Assembly: GCF_009733845.1 (NCBI RefSeq)
Contig: NZ_WNXZ01000004.1
Span: 62,001-126,000 of the forward strand
Reading direction: 5' to 3'
DNA: 64,000 nt
Origin: Pseudactinotalea terrae
Lineage (GTDB): Bacteria > Actinomycetota > Actinomycetes > Actinomycetales > Beutenbergiaceae
Position numbers and translations under genes: made by a program. A model generated the notes under the pieces. The model searched no databases and was not told the origin of the DNA. It saw only the letters and a list, made by a program, of their open reading frames with translations. Position 1 is the first letter of the stretch. Each line of letters starts with the position of its first letter. Positions 34,023 to 44,854 of the stretch are shown in pieces.

Positions 34023-34038
34023 TCAACCAGTTGGTTGA
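34023..34038. promoter_or_regulatory. ArsR operator 1
   Basis: TCAACCAGTTGGTTGA has perfect 7-bp arms around GT, 11 bp before the ArsR start codon and just downstream of the -10 box. Confidence 0.75.
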
Positions 34039-34043
34039 CAAGA

Positions 34044-34073
34044 AACCTACGCCCGACCCGTCACGCTTGTCAA
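34044..34073 (-). promoter_or_regulatory. Promoter of the ArsR-SRPBCC-DinB operon
   Basis: On the minus strand TTGACA (34073-34068), an 18-bp spacer and TAGGTT (34049-34044). Operator 2 overlaps the -35 box and operator 1 follows the -10 box. Confidence 0.65.
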
Positions 34074-34085
34074 CCTCTTGGTTGA
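34070..34085. promoter_or_regulatory. ArsR operator 2
   Basis: TCAACCTCTTGGTTGA has perfect 6-bp arms around TCTT. Its start is 47 bp from operator 1, about 4.5 helical turns. The rightward gene at 34136 could also be affected. Confidence 0.7.
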
Positions 34086-34135
34086 GTACGAACTGCCCTC
34101 GTCCTTCCCGGCCGCTGGGTGGCAGGCTGGCGCGC

Positions 34136-35077
34136 ATGGGGTGGATGGACAAGTTCCGCAAGAAGGCCGACGACGGCGCAGCCCGGCAAGGTGGTCAGGG
34201 CTCGCTCCCTGGGGAGCTCACCGAGGCGGACCGCGCGGCGATCCTGCACCTGACGCAGCAGGCGTTCGCCGAGCGTGGGCGCGAGGTCGTCCCCGACGGC
34301 CGCGGCGGCCTGCACGGGGCCGACGGCCGCTCGTTCGGCACCGCGAACCTCGAGGCCACCCTGCGGCAGGCGCCGCGCGAGCACTGGCGGGCGATCGTGG
34401 CCAACCACGTGCGGATCATGGACGGGACGATCGACCAGGAGGCACGCTCGCTCGACGAGGTCCGCACCCAGGTGTACCTGCGGCTGCGTGAGCAGGCGGC
34501 GCTGCCGCGGAGTCCCGACTACGACTCCCGCGTGCTGCCCGGCATCGTGGGCATGGTCGCGATCGACTTCCCCGAGCACACCGAGGAGCTCGGCAACATC
34601 GACGCTCTCGGCAGCTGGGAGGAGATCAGGGCGCTCGCGATGGAGAACATCCGCCGGCTCCCCGCGATGACGCACCGCACAGTGCTGGCCGACCAGCAGC
34701 GGCCCGACTCGGCGATCCACGTGTTCACGACCGACGACTTCTTCGGCCCGTCGCGCTACTTCGCGCTCGACCAGCTGCTGGCGCAGGCCGGCAGCAAGGG
34801 CCTTTCGCCCGGGCTGCTGCTGGCGATCCCGAACCGGCACATGATCGCGCTGCACGAGATCGGTGGGCCGGGCACGGTCTTCGCGATGAACGGGATGGTC
34901 AACCTCGCGCTGGACCAGCACCAGAACCAGCCGGGTGCACTCTCGTCGCACGTGTTCTTCGTCGGCCGTGACGGCACCACCCAGCAGGCCACCGCGCACG
35001 CCGACGGTCGGGTCGCCGTCGAGGTCAAGGGTGCGCTGGCCGAGGCGTTCGAGCAGGGCGGCGTCGTCGGCAGCTGA
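34136..35077 (+). CDS. Conserved-looking hypothetical cytoplasmic protein
   Basis: 313 residues from ATG 34136 (ATG 34145 possible). No signal peptide or membrane segment. N-terminal FRKKADDGAARQGGQGS is charged; the rest is mixed alpha/beta (ELTEADRAAILHLTQQAFAE; YDSRVLPGIVGMVAIDFPEH; VFFVGRDGTTQQATAHADGR). I do not recognise a family. It is divergent from the ArsR operon, so ArsR might influence it. Monocistronic as far as I can see. Confidence 0.7.
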   Translation: MGWMDKFRKKADDGAARQGGQGSLPGELTEADRAAILHLTQQAFAERGREVVPDGRGGLHGADGRSFGTANLEATLRQAPREHWRAIVANHVRIMDGTIDQEARSLDEVRTQVYLRLREQAALPRSPDYDSRVLPGIVGMVAIDFPEHTEELGNIDALGSWEEIRALAMENIRRLPAMTHRTVLADQQRPDSAIHVFTTDDFFGPSRYFALDQLLAQAGSKGLSPGLLLAIPNRHMIALHEIGGPGTVFAMNGMVNLALDQHQNQPGALSSHVFFVGRDGTTQQATAHADGRVAVEVKGALAEAFEQGGVVGS

Positions 35078-35200
35078 GGCCGTATCACCACCGAACCCGC
35101 CGACTCCTGAGGTGTGGAGGTGGCGATGATGATTCCTCGATCAGGCAGAGCGGCGAGCCTTCACCGGTGGGTGGAGATCATGTCCGGTGCGCCGCCACGC

Positions 35201-35431
35201 TCAGCGGTGCGGTCGCCGTTCGTTCCCGCGCCGGTAGTTGCCGGTCGCGCGTGCGAGCAGGTGCTGCACCTGGTCGGGGTCGGCGCTCGCGAGCCGGGCG
35301 GCGAGACGCTCCGCGTCTCGACCGCCGACCACGACGACCTCGCGACCGCCGCGGCTGACCCGCACCTGACCTGACCGGGTGACCTGGTAGTCGAACGGGT
35401 CCTCGGCCAGGCCGGGCGGCAGCTCGCTCAT
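35201..35431 (-). CDS. Small hypothetical protein
   Basis: 76 residues from ATG 35431, overlapping the M20 amidohydrolase gene by 4 bp (ATGA), so it is co-translated. MSELPPGLAEDPFDYQVTRS then GQVRVSRGGREVVVVGGRDA suggests a small beta-rich DNA- or RNA-binding-like fold with a basic tail (NYRRGNERRPHR). Codon periodicity and coupling support it as real. No function assigned. Confidence 0.65.
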   Translation of the reverse strand: MSELPPGLAEDPFDYQVTRSGQVRVSRGGREVVVVGGRDAERLAARLASADPDQVQHLLARATGNYRRGNERRPHR

Positions 35432-36696
35432 GACGCGGCCGCACCCAGGTGGGCCAGCGAGCTGACGACGGCGGAGCGCACCCCGGTCTCGAGCGTCGGG
35501 TGCATCACCGGTCCGAAGAAGGGGGAGTGGTTGCTCGGGATCTCGAGCAGTCGGCCCGCGGCCTCGAGAGAGTCGAAGGCTGCCTGGTCCCAGCCGCCCA
35601 CGAACCAGTAGGCATACGGGATCCCCCACGCGTGCGGCAGCCAGGAGAAGTCCTCGCTGCCGGTGATCTTCTCGCCGTCGACCACGTGCTCGCCCGCAGC
35701 CTCGAGCGCCGCTCGCACGCGTGCGATCACCTCGGGGTCGTTGTCGGTCAGGGGCACCTGGTCGTAGGCGGAGATCTCGGGCTCGCGAGGGCACCCGGCC
35801 GCCGCGGCCTGTCCGTTGACGATCCGAGTGATCGCCGCGACGATCCGGTCGTGCACGGCGTCGTCGTAGGAGCGGATGTTCAGGTGCAGCTCGGCGCTCG
35901 CGGGGATGATGTTCGCCTTCGTGCCGGCGTGCAGCAACCCGACCGTGACCACGCCGAACTCCGTGGCCGCCAGCGTCCGGGACACCACGGTCTGCAGGTT
36001 CATCACGATGGCGGAGGCCACCACCACCGGGTCGATGGTGTACTGCGGCATCGAGCCGTGCCCGCCCAAGCCGTGCACGACGACCTTGAGGTTCTCGGAG
36101 CGCGACATCGTCGGTCCCGGCCGCAGGTGAAGGCTGCCGGCACGTGCGCCTCCCACGTGCTGCCCCAGGGCGACGTCCGGGCGGGGGAGCCGCTCGACGA
36201 GGCCGTCCTCGATCATGGCGATCGCGCCGTCGCCGGTCTCCTCGGCGGGCTGGAACAGCGCGATGAACGTGCCAGACCAGTGCTCCCGACCGGCCGCGAG
36301 CAGCGCCGCCGCGCCGAGCAGCCAGGTCATGTGGAAGTCGTGACCGCACGCGTGCATCGTGGGGTGCTCGATGCCCTCGCGGTCCGTGTCGGTCGCGGTG
36401 GAGGCGTAGTCCAGCCCCGTGTCCTCCCGGACCGGGAGACCGTCCATGTCCGCGCGGAACAGCACGGTGGGCCCCTCGCCGTTCCTGAGCACGCCGACGA
36501 CGCCGGTTCCGCCGATCTGCTCGCTCACCTCGTACCCGAGCTCGCGGAGCCTGGCCGCGCAGATGCCTGCGCTCCGGACCTCGCCGTGCGAGAGCTCGGG
36601 ATGGCGGTGGAGGTCCCGATAGGTGTCCTCGAGCCAGGTGAGGGCGTCCAGTCCGGCGAGAACGGCGTCGGTGCGCGCCGGGGGAGGTGGGGTCAT
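35428..36696 (-). CDS. M20-family amidohydrolase (HipO/AbgB-like)
   Basis: 422 residues from ATG 36696. Metal-binding motifs are MHACGHDFHMTW (Cys/His ligands) around residues 112-123 and FQPAEETGDG (catalytic Glu) around 150-160. The dimerisation domain begins SENLKVVVHGLGGHGSMP. GSEDFSWLP carries the last ligand. Hydrolyses N-acyl or N-aminoacyl bonds in the cytoplasm; the exact substrate is open. It is divergent from the beta-galactosidase gene. Confidence 0.92.
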   Translation of the reverse strand: MTPPPPARTDAVLAGLDALTWLEDTYRDLHRHPELSHGEVRSAGICAARLRELGYEVSEQIGGTGVVGVLRNGEGPTVLFRADMDGLPVREDTGLDYASTATDTDREGIEHPTMHACGHDFHMTWLLGAAALLAAGREHWSGTFIALFQPAEETGDGAIAMIEDGLVERLPRPDVALGQHVGGARAGSLHLRPGPTMSRSENLKVVVHGLGGHGSMPQYTIDPVVVASAIVMNLQTVVSRTLAATEFGVVTVGLLHAGTKANIIPASAELHLNIRSYDDAVHDRIVAAITRIVNGQAAAAGCPREPEISAYDQVPLTDNDPEVIARVRAALEAAGEHVVDGEKITGSEDFSWLPHAWGIPYAYWFVGGWDQAAFDSLEAAGRLLEIPSNHSPFFGPVMHPTLETGVRSAVVSSLAHLGAAAS

Positions 36697-36729
36697 GCTC
36701 GAACGGTAGCCCGCGTGGCTGCTGGGACT

Positions 36730-36744
36730 CTCGCGATCCGCGAG
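36730..36744. promoter_or_regulatory. Small palindrome between M20 and beta-galactosidase genes
   Basis: CTCGCGATCCGCGAG has perfect 6-bp arms around ATC. A -10-like TAGGCT lies at 36768-36773. It could be an operator in the 114-bp divergent region; evidence is weak. Confidence 0.35.
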
Positions 36745-36789
36745 ATCGGACGCCGCCGTTCGCCCACTAGGCTCCTGCGGACGGATTAG

Positions 36790-39813
<3,024 letters not shown>

Positions 39814-39842
39814 CGGACAGGCACGGCGACGCCTGACCCCGC

Positions 39843-39910
39843 TGAGTGCGCACATCCACGGTGAAAGCGCACCGTGCACAGTGCGCACCCACCGTGGATG
39901 TGCGCACTCA
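39843..39910. repeat. Dispersed palindromic repeat, copy 1 (also acts as terminator)
   Basis: 21-bp perfect arms: TGAGTGCGCACATCCACGGT plus G (39843-39863) pair with 39890-39910. The loop holds an inner hairpin GCGCAC-N8-GTGCGC (39867-39886). The same architecture and much of the sequence recur at 54205-54270. Both copies lie between convergent genes. Confidence 0.85.
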
Positions 39911-39927
39911 AGGAGGGTTCGGCGTGC

Positions 39928-40581
39928 TCAGTCCACCAGGCCGGACTGGTAGGCGAAGACCACGAGCTGGGCACGGTCCCGCGCGCCGAGCTTGATCATC
40001 GCGCGGCTCACGTGCGTGCGGGCGGTCGCGGGGCTGAGCACCAGCTCCTCGGCGATCTCGGCGTTCGAGTGCCCGCGGCCGACCAGCCCGACGACCTCGC
40101 GCTCGCGTGCGGTCAGGTCACCCAGGCGAGGGTGCGGCGTGTGCACGCGCGCTCGGGCGGCGATCAGCTCGCGCACCACGCGCCGGGTGACCGACGGCGC
40201 GAGCAGCGCCTCGCCGGCGTGCACCAGGCGGAGGGCGTGCAGGATCTCGTCCGGCCCGGCGTCCTTGAGGAGGAACCCGCTGGCGCCGTTGCGGAGCGCC
40301 TCGAGGATGTAGGCATCGGTCTCGAAGGTCGTCAGCACGACGACCCGGGTGCCGGCGAGATCGGGGTCGGCGCCGATGCGGCGGGTGGCCTCGAGACCGT
40401 CGACACCGGGCATCCGGATGTCCATGAGCACGACGTCGGGCCGCTCACGCTTGGCGAGTGCGACGGCGTCGAGCCCGTCGGCGGCCTCGCCCACGACCAT
40501 CATGTCCTCCTCGTCCTCGAGCAACGACCGCAGGCCGCGGCGCACGAGGTCCTGGTCGTCGACGATCAGCACGGAGATCAT
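39928..40581 (-). CDS. NarL/LuxR-type response regulator
   Basis: 217 residues. Receiver domain: acidic pocket VLIVDDQDLVRRG, phosphoacceptor Asp in VVLMDIRMPGVDG (residue ~54), Thr in VVVLTTFETD and Lys in LLKDAGPDE. C-terminal LuxR helix-turn-helix: LTAREREVVGLVGRGHSNAE (residues ~150-170). DNA-binding output of the two-component pair with the kinase that overlaps it by 4 bp. Target genes unknown. Confidence 0.93.
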   Translation of the reverse strand: MISVLIVDDQDLVRRGLRSLLEDEEDMMVVGEAADGLDAVALAKRERPDVVLMDIRMPGVDGLEATRRIGADPDLAGTRVVVLTTFETDAYILEALRNGASGFLLKDAGPDEILHALRLVHAGEALLAPSVTRRVVRELIAARARVHTPHPRLGDLTAREREVVGLVGRGHSNAEIAEELVLSPATARTHVSRAMIKLGARDRAQLVVFAYQSGLVD

Positions 40582-41705
40582 CGGCTCTCCTCTCGGGGGA
40601 TGTGGGCACGAAGCCGGAACCGGCCGCCGTCGTCGCTGGTCGTCAGCGAACCGCCGACGGCGGCCAGCCGGTCCTGCATGCCGGGGAGCCCCATGCCGGG
40701 GCTCGCCCCGCGTGGAGGATCGCTCGGCGCGAGGTTCTCGACCGCGAGGGTGACTGCGTCGGGTGCGTGCGTGATCACGACCGTGATCGGGCCACCGGTG
40801 CCGTGCCGCACGGCGTTGGTCAGGGCCTCCTGCGCCACCCGATAGGCGGCGAGGTCGGGTGCGCCGGTCAGGGGCGCCGTCGCACCTTCGATGCGCAACG
40901 TGACGGGCGACCCGGGCGCGCTCATGCGCTCGACGAGAGCCGGCAGGCCGGACAGGCCGGGAGCCGGCTGGTGTGGCGCGGCCTCGCCCGGGAGCCCGGC
41001 GAGAACCGACCGGAGCTCGTCGAGCGAGGCCGCGCTCGCGGACTCGATCGCGGCGAGGGCGTCCCGGGTGCGCTCGCGAGCGCGCGGGTCGTCGCGGTCG
41101 GCGGAGCGCAACGCGACCGAGGCCTGCAGGTTGATCGCGGCCAGACCGTGACCGACCACGTCGTGCACGTCACGCGAGAGGCGGAGCCGCTCGGCGTCGA
41201 CGCGACGCTGCAGCTGCGCCTCGCGGTCGCGGGCGGTCGCGTGCCCGCGCTGCCGGATCGCGAACCCGATCGCGAACGGCACCACGGCCCAGGCCACGGC
41301 GACCGGCACGCCCGCCAGGCTCGGCTCTGCGCCGTCGCGGACATAGACGTGGCTGAGCAGCACCAGGATCGCGATGCCGGTGGCGAGCGCAGCGGGTCGG
41401 AACGGGCGGTGGTGGGCGACCGAGTAGACAGCCAGCACGAAGGTGATGAGCACGGGCCCGTAGGGGTAGCCGAGCGAGAGGTACGTCATCACGCTCGCTG
41501 TCACGACGGCGAGCGTGAGGACGGGTCGGCGCCTGCGCAGCAGCAGGATCGCGGCGGCGATCGCGATGAGGGTCACGCCGGGCAGGTCGAGTGGATCGCC
41601 GGCCATGCCTCGGCCCCAGCGCTGCGACCCCTGCGTGATGACGGGGATGGCGACGGCGCCGACGGCTGCCGGCACCACCTCTCGCCAACTCCAACGCTCC
41701 CGCAC
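40578..41705 (-). CDS. Two-component sensor histidine kinase (HisKA_3, DesK/NarX-like)
   Basis: 375 residues. About five membrane helices occupy residues ~10-155. The phospho-acceptor helix is RLSRDVHDVVGHGLAAINLQ around residue 190-205, and the ATPase domain has EALTNAVRHG and GMGLPGMQDRLAAVGG. No extracellular sensor domain, so it probably senses a membrane or envelope signal. Translationally coupled to the response regulator. Confidence 0.92.
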   Translation of the reverse strand: MRERWSWREVVPAAVGAVAIPVITQGSQRWGRGMAGDPLDLPGVTLIAIAAAILLLRRRRPVLTLAVVTASVMTYLSLGYPYGPVLITFVLAVYSVAHHRPFRPAALATGIAILVLLSHVYVRDGAEPSLAGVPVAVAWAVVPFAIGFAIRQRGHATARDREAQLQRRVDAERLRLSRDVHDVVGHGLAAINLQASVALRSADRDDPRARERTRDALAAIESASAASLDELRSVLAGLPGEAAPHQPAPGLSGLPALVERMSAPGSPVTLRIEGATAPLTGAPDLAAYRVAQEALTNAVRHGTGGPITVVITHAPDAVTLAVENLAPSDPPRGASPGMGLPGMQDRLAAVGGSLTTSDDGGRFRLRAHIPREESR

Positions 41706-41781
41706 CGCTCCATCCTGACCGGGTGCGGGCGAATCTGCGTCCGTTACGGGTCGGCGCTCCGGCTACGTCCGCGGACGTACC

Positions 41782-42309
41782 TCACCGTGTCGTGACCGGC
41801 GCGCCGCGCCGCACGGCGTGCCTGCTGAGCGCCGTCAGCCACACCATGGTGAACGGGATCACCGTGACGTTCTTGATCGCGAGCTCCCACGACAGGTAGG
41901 TGGCGCGCTCGCTCTCGGGAAGCGTGGCCGCGACCGCGTCGGGGATCACCTTGGCGACGATCGTGAGCCCGACGAGCATGACGGCGGTGGCCAGCACGGC
42001 CCCGGTGCGGGTCCGGCCGAACCGGCCGAGGCGGTGGCCGACCTGCGACCAGCCGATGTCGTCGCCCGCGAACATACGTCTGACGAGCCACACCAGGAAC
42101 AGGACCCGGACAGCGGCGGTGACGAGCTCACCCGCGAGGCCGCCGGCGAACGCGAACCGGTCGTCGCCACCCACCGCCAGGAACCGCTGCAGCGAAGCCA
42201 CAGCCCCGAACACGAGCACGATCGGGTAGTGCCGGACGAAGAACCTCGTGGCGGTGGCGAGCACGCCGGCCGCTTCCACCCAGTGCTGGCGGCTGATCCG
42301 CAGAGACAT
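41782..42309 (-). CDS. Hypothetical membrane protein, divergent from a MarR regulator
   Basis: 175 residues from ATG 42309 with GAAGGG upstream. Three to four hydrophobic segments (PIVLVFGAVASLQRFLAV; LVTAAVRVLFLVWLVRRMF; GAVLATAVMLVGLTIVAKVI; VTVIPFTMVWLTALSR). No family recognised. The shared intergenic palindrome suggests control by the MarR neighbour, so a transport or envelope-stress role is possible. Confidence 0.72.
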   Translation of the reverse strand: MSLRISRQHWVEAAGVLATATRFFVRHYPIVLVFGAVASLQRFLAVGGDDRFAFAGGLAGELVTAAVRVLFLVWLVRRMFAGDDIGWSQVGHRLGRFGRTRTGAVLATAVMLVGLTIVAKVIPDAVAATLPESERATYLSWELAIKNVTVIPFTMVWLTALSRHAVRRGAPVTTR

Positions 42310-42331
42310 AGCAATCCCTTCGCTCTACTAA

Positions 42332-42353
42332 ATAGTTCAGTGTTCTAAACTAT
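42332..42353. promoter_or_regulatory. MarR operator candidate
   Basis: ATAGTT (42332-42337) and AACTAT (42348-42353) form 6-bp perfect arms with a 10-bp spacer in an AT-rich island between the divergent genes. This is the spacing common in MarR sites. TAAACT (42346-42351) could be the -10 box of a leaderless MarR transcript starting near ATG 42359. Confidence 0.6.
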
Positions 42354-42358
42354 AAGCT

Positions 42359-42832
42359 ATGGTGGATCATGTGGCCATGGCCGATCACTTTCCTGACCGC
42401 GGAACTGCACTCGGGAGCGAGCTGAGCGACGCCGTCGTCGCGTTCCACGAGGCGATCGGTGGGCTGCTCGGGTTGTCTGCTGCCGATCACAAGGCGCTCG
42501 GCATCCTGCAGCGCGAGGGTGCGATGTCGGCGGGCGAGCTCGCGGCGCGCACGTCGTTGACGGCGGGTGCCGTGACCGGGCTTGTCGACCGCCTCGAGGC
42601 GGCCGGCCTCGCGCGGCGGGACCGCGATCACGACGACCGACGGCGGCTCGTGGTGACTGCGAGCCGCCCCACGGACCCCCGGGTGGCTGCCGCGTTCGCC
42701 GCGCTCGGCTCGGCGATGGCCGAGGTCACGGCTGGCTTCACGCTCGAGCAGCAGCAGGTCATCGCGCGGTGGGCCGAGATGACCACGGCGGTGCTGCGGG
42801 AGCAGGCAGCGGCGCTACGTCGGTCGGCTTAG
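42359..42832 (+). CDS. MarR-family transcriptional regulator
   Basis: 157 residues from ATG 42359 (ATG 42377 is an alternative). The winged helix covers residues ~35-100 ([53 protein letters not shown]), the classic MarR recognition helix and wing. There is no ribosome site before ATG 42359. Probably represses itself and the divergent membrane protein gene. Confidence 0.9.
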   Translation: MVDHVAMADHFPDRGTALGSELSDAVVAFHEAIGGLLGLSAADHKALGILQREGAMSAGELAARTSLTAGAVTGLVDRLEAAGLARRDRDHDDRRRLVVTASRPTDPRVAAAFAALGSAMAEVTAGFTLEQQQVIARWAEMTTAVLREQAAALRRSA

Positions 42833-42915
42833 TCGAGGTCACGCGCCGCGACGGATGCCGCAGCGGCCTCCCGTGATGAGGCTGGAGATGTCCCATCACA
42901 CGAAGGAGGCTCCCC

Positions 42916-43176
42916 ATGGAGATCATCGGACACGTCCTCGCCGACGGCGGCTGGCACGGCGGCTACGGCCCGCCGTTCCCGTTCTTCTTGTTCCCGCTGA
43001 TCTGGCTGCTCATCATCGGCGTAGCGATCACCGCCGTGGTGCTCGGTCGCCGGCACCGGGAGCGCACGGCCGGCCCCCGCGCCGGTGAGTGCGTGCTCGC
43101 CGAGCGGTTTGCGCAGGGCGACATCACGGCGGAGGACTACCGCACGCGGCTCGCCGCGCTGCGCGCCAAGCCGTAG
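42916..43176 (+). CDS. Small SHOCT-domain membrane protein
   Basis: 86 residues from ATG 42916 after AAGGAGG. One membrane helix (FFLFPLIWLLIIGVAITAVV, residues ~23-43), then a linker and a C-terminal SHOCT-like helix pair (LAERFAQGDITAEDYRTRLA). The SHOCT motif mediates oligomerisation in many small bacterial membrane proteins. Function unknown. Confidence 0.8.
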   Translation: MEIIGHVLADGGWHGGYGPPFPFFLFPLIWLLIIGVAITAVVLGRRHRERTAGPRAGECVLAERFAQGDITAEDYRTRLAALRAKP

Positions 43177-43188
43177 CCCGTACGGCCC

Positions 43189-43231
43189 GACGGCGGCCGG
43201 TCGGTTCCTCGTGAACCGGCCGGCCGTCGTC
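43189..43231 (+). terminator. Long hairpin terminator after the SHOCT gene
   Basis: A 19-bp stem (43189-43207 with 43213-43231, two G-T pairs) around a 5-nt loop: core CGGTTC/GAACCG and GGCCGG/CCGGCC. It starts 12 bp after the stop codon. The following 208 bp up to the DoxX gene contain a GGGGG-AGA-CCCCC hairpin (43250-43262) and no gene that I can support. Confidence 0.75.
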
Positions 43232-43439
43232 ATGCCTGGCGGCGGCGCGGGGGGAGACCCCCAGTGCTTGCGGTGGGGATCCGCGCTCCGCGCGTGACGC
43301 GTGGTCGACCCGCGACGTAGCCCGCGCGGCGCGCCTGAGCGCCCGGGCGTACCGCAGGTGACGTCGCCTGACAGATGTCGGCGCGGGCGATCCCCGGGAG
43401 CGTGGACGCATCGGATCACCCCCTACGAAGGAGCACCTC

Positions 43440-43916
43440 ATGTCCACCATCCGCACCACCGCGCTGCGCACCCCGGGCGGCCTGAACGACCGGGTCCGGG
43501 ACTGGCTCGCGGCCCACAGTCTCAGCATCCTGCGCATCAGTCTCGGCCTCGTGTTCCTGGCGTTCGCCATCCCCAAGTACGTGCCCGGGCTGAGCCCGGC
43601 CGAAGGGCTGGCCGCCGCGACGATCGAGGTCCTCACGTTCGGCATCGTCGGAGGCCAGGCGGCCGTGCTGCTGACGGCGGTCGTCGAGACCGTCATCGGG
43701 CTCACCCTGCTGACCGGTCGACTCGTCAGGCTTGGGCTCGTGGTGCTCGCCGTGGCGCTCGTCGGGATCATGTCGCCGCTGGTGCTGTTCCCCGAGCTGA
43801 TGTACGCCGGCGGGCCCAGCCTCGAGGCTCAGTACGTGTTCAAGGACATCGTGCTGGCCGCCGCCGGTCTGGTGGTCGGGGCGCAGAGCCTGGGCGCACG
43901 GTTGCGTGCCGCGTGA
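43440..43916 (+). CDS. DoxX-like membrane protein
   Basis: 158 residues from ATG 43440 after GAAGGAG. Four membrane helices: LSILRISLGLVFLAFAIPKY, GGQAAVLLTAVVETVIGLTL, LVRLGLVVLAVALVGIMSPL and FKDIVLAAAGLVVGAQ. The first helix and GLVFLAFAIPKYVPGLSP are DoxX/DoxD-type. Function of this family is largely redox- or stress-related and unproven here. Confidence 0.78.
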   Translation: MSTIRTTALRTPGGLNDRVRDWLAAHSLSILRISLGLVFLAFAIPKYVPGLSPAEGLAAATIEVLTFGIVGGQAAVLLTAVVETVIGLTLLTGRLVRLGLVVLAVALVGIMSPLVLFPELMYAGGPSLEAQYVFKDIVLAAAGLVVGAQSLGARLRAA

Positions 43917-44021
43917 GGTTCTCGCCGCCGCCGTGCCACGCCACCGGTGCGTGGCACGTGTGACCACTGTTGCCTGGGAGCCCACCGGGGCTGGCGAGGA
44001 CGATGGCGCAAGGAGCTGTCC

Positions 44022-44157
44022 TGTGGACAGCCTGTGCAGCGAGGGTTGAACTCTCCGACCCCCGACCGAGGCTGGATCAGCGGGTTTGCTGGGGACCCGC
44101 AGGAGCCCTTCCGAGATGCCCACAGGGCTGTCCACAGATGTGGCCGGACTACCCACA
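44022..44157. promoter_or_regulatory. Cluster of DnaA-box-like motifs
   Basis: TGTGGACAG (44022-44030, reverse of CTGTCCACA), CTGTCCACA (44128-44136, 8 of 9 to actinobacterial TTGTCCACA), CTACCCACA (44149-44157) and ATGCCCACA (44116-44124). DnaA controls nrd genes in some bacteria. No dnaA or dnaN is nearby, so this is not an obvious oriC. Confidence 0.45.
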
Positions 44158-44227
44158 GAAAGGGGTCCGCCTTGCACATCGACACGCCGCGAAGCTGTGG
44201 AGGACGCGCCCACGAGCAACACGCCGG

Positions 44228-44275
44228 ACACAACATCTGTGGGTCTCGCGCTTTGTCGGCCACTAGGTGTAGTGT
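44228..44275. promoter_or_regulatory. Two NrdR-box-like palindromes
   Basis: CCACTAGGTGTAGTGT (44260-44275) fits the acaCwAtATaTwgtgt NrdR box well, and ACACAACATCTGTGGG (44228-44243) fits less well. Starts are 32 bp apart, three helical turns, as in known paired NrdR sites. NrdR is an ATP/dATP-sensing repressor of ribonucleotide reductase genes. The sites lie about 180-225 bp before nrdH. Confidence 0.65.
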
Positions 44276-44453
44276 CGAAGACGTGGGGCGGAGCACAAGC
44301 GCCCACGAATGACATGGATGTAGTTACAACGCCGTGGTTCCGCCGGTGTCGTCGGCCTCACGAAGGCAGACAGCATCGCACCAGGGACCGACGGCGGGTG
44401 TGAGCACCGGGTACGTCAGGCGCTGCGCGAGCCGCAGCCAGGGAGGGGAAATC

Positions 44454-44705
44454 ATGACCATCACCGTCTTCAGCAAGCCGGCGTGCGTGCAGTGCGACGC
44501 CACCTACCGCGCTCTCAACAAGCACGGGCTCGAGTACACGATCGTGGACATCAGCACCGACGCTGAGGCCCTCGAGTCGGTCAAGGCGCTGGGCTACCAG
44601 CAGGCACCCGTGGTGTTCGCCGACGGCGACCACTGGTCGGGCTTCCGCCCCGATCGCATCAAGGCCCTCGTGCAGTCGGCGCAGAGCGCCGCGGCGATCG
44701 CCTGA
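44454..44705 (+). CDS. nrdH: Glutaredoxin-like NrdH
   Basis: 83 residues from ATG 44454 after GGGAGGGG. The redox motif is C-V-Q-C ([10 protein letters not shown], residues ~10-13), the NrdH-type active site, and [10 protein letters not shown] is the NrdH C-terminal signature WSGFRPD. It reduces the C-terminal cysteines of NrdE using thioredoxin reductase. First gene of the class Ib operon. Confidence 0.95.
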   Translation: MTITVFSKPACVQCDATYRALNKHGLEYTIVDISTDAEALESVKALGYQQAPVVFADGDHWSGFRPDRIKALVQSAQSAAAIA

Positions 44706-44780
44706 CCCAGCGAGCACTCGCGGTCGGGTCACCGACCCGGGCGAGCTCCGCCGTCGAGCGATCGACGACAACTCCAGACC

Positions 44781-44824
44781 CTGCGAACCGGGGCCCGAGA
44801 CACGATCCGGGCTCCGGTTCGCAG
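44781..44824 (+). terminator. Inter-cistronic hairpin between nrdH and nrdI
   Basis: CTGCGAACCGG (44781-44791) pairs with CCGGTTCGCAG (44814-44824), and GCCCG/CGGGC extends the stem to ~17 bp with one wobble. It lies in the 149-bp nrdH-nrdI gap and could attenuate transcription or stabilise the nrdH message. Confidence 0.6.
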
Positions 44825-44854
44825 CACCACCACCGAGACAGCAAGGAGAAGCAC

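Larger units (their letters stand above)
43917..44453 (+). promoter_or_regulatory. Gene-free 537-bp control region upstream of nrdH
   Basis: Frames here (e.g. 43947-44312) show no domain and no ribosome site, and I regard the stretch as noncoding. It holds DnaA-box-like TGTCCACA motifs, a pair of NrdR-box-like palindromes, and a GGGAGGGG ribosome site just before nrdH. The AT content is slightly higher around 44225-44280, where the promoter probably lies. Confidence 0.6.

Noticed and set aside
43250-43262. GGGGG-AGA-CCCCC hairpin as riboswitch
   Set aside because: No surrounding conserved riboswitch core is recognisable; kept only as a note under the SHOCT-gene terminator.
43960-44160. Replication origin
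   Set aside because: Only four imperfect DnaA-like motifs, and no dnaA, dnaN, gyrB or AT-rich unwinding element nearby.
43947-44312. 121-codon frame upstream of nrdH as a gene
   Set aside because: Overlapping frames of similar length in all three phases, no ribosome site, and it covers the regulatory boxes.
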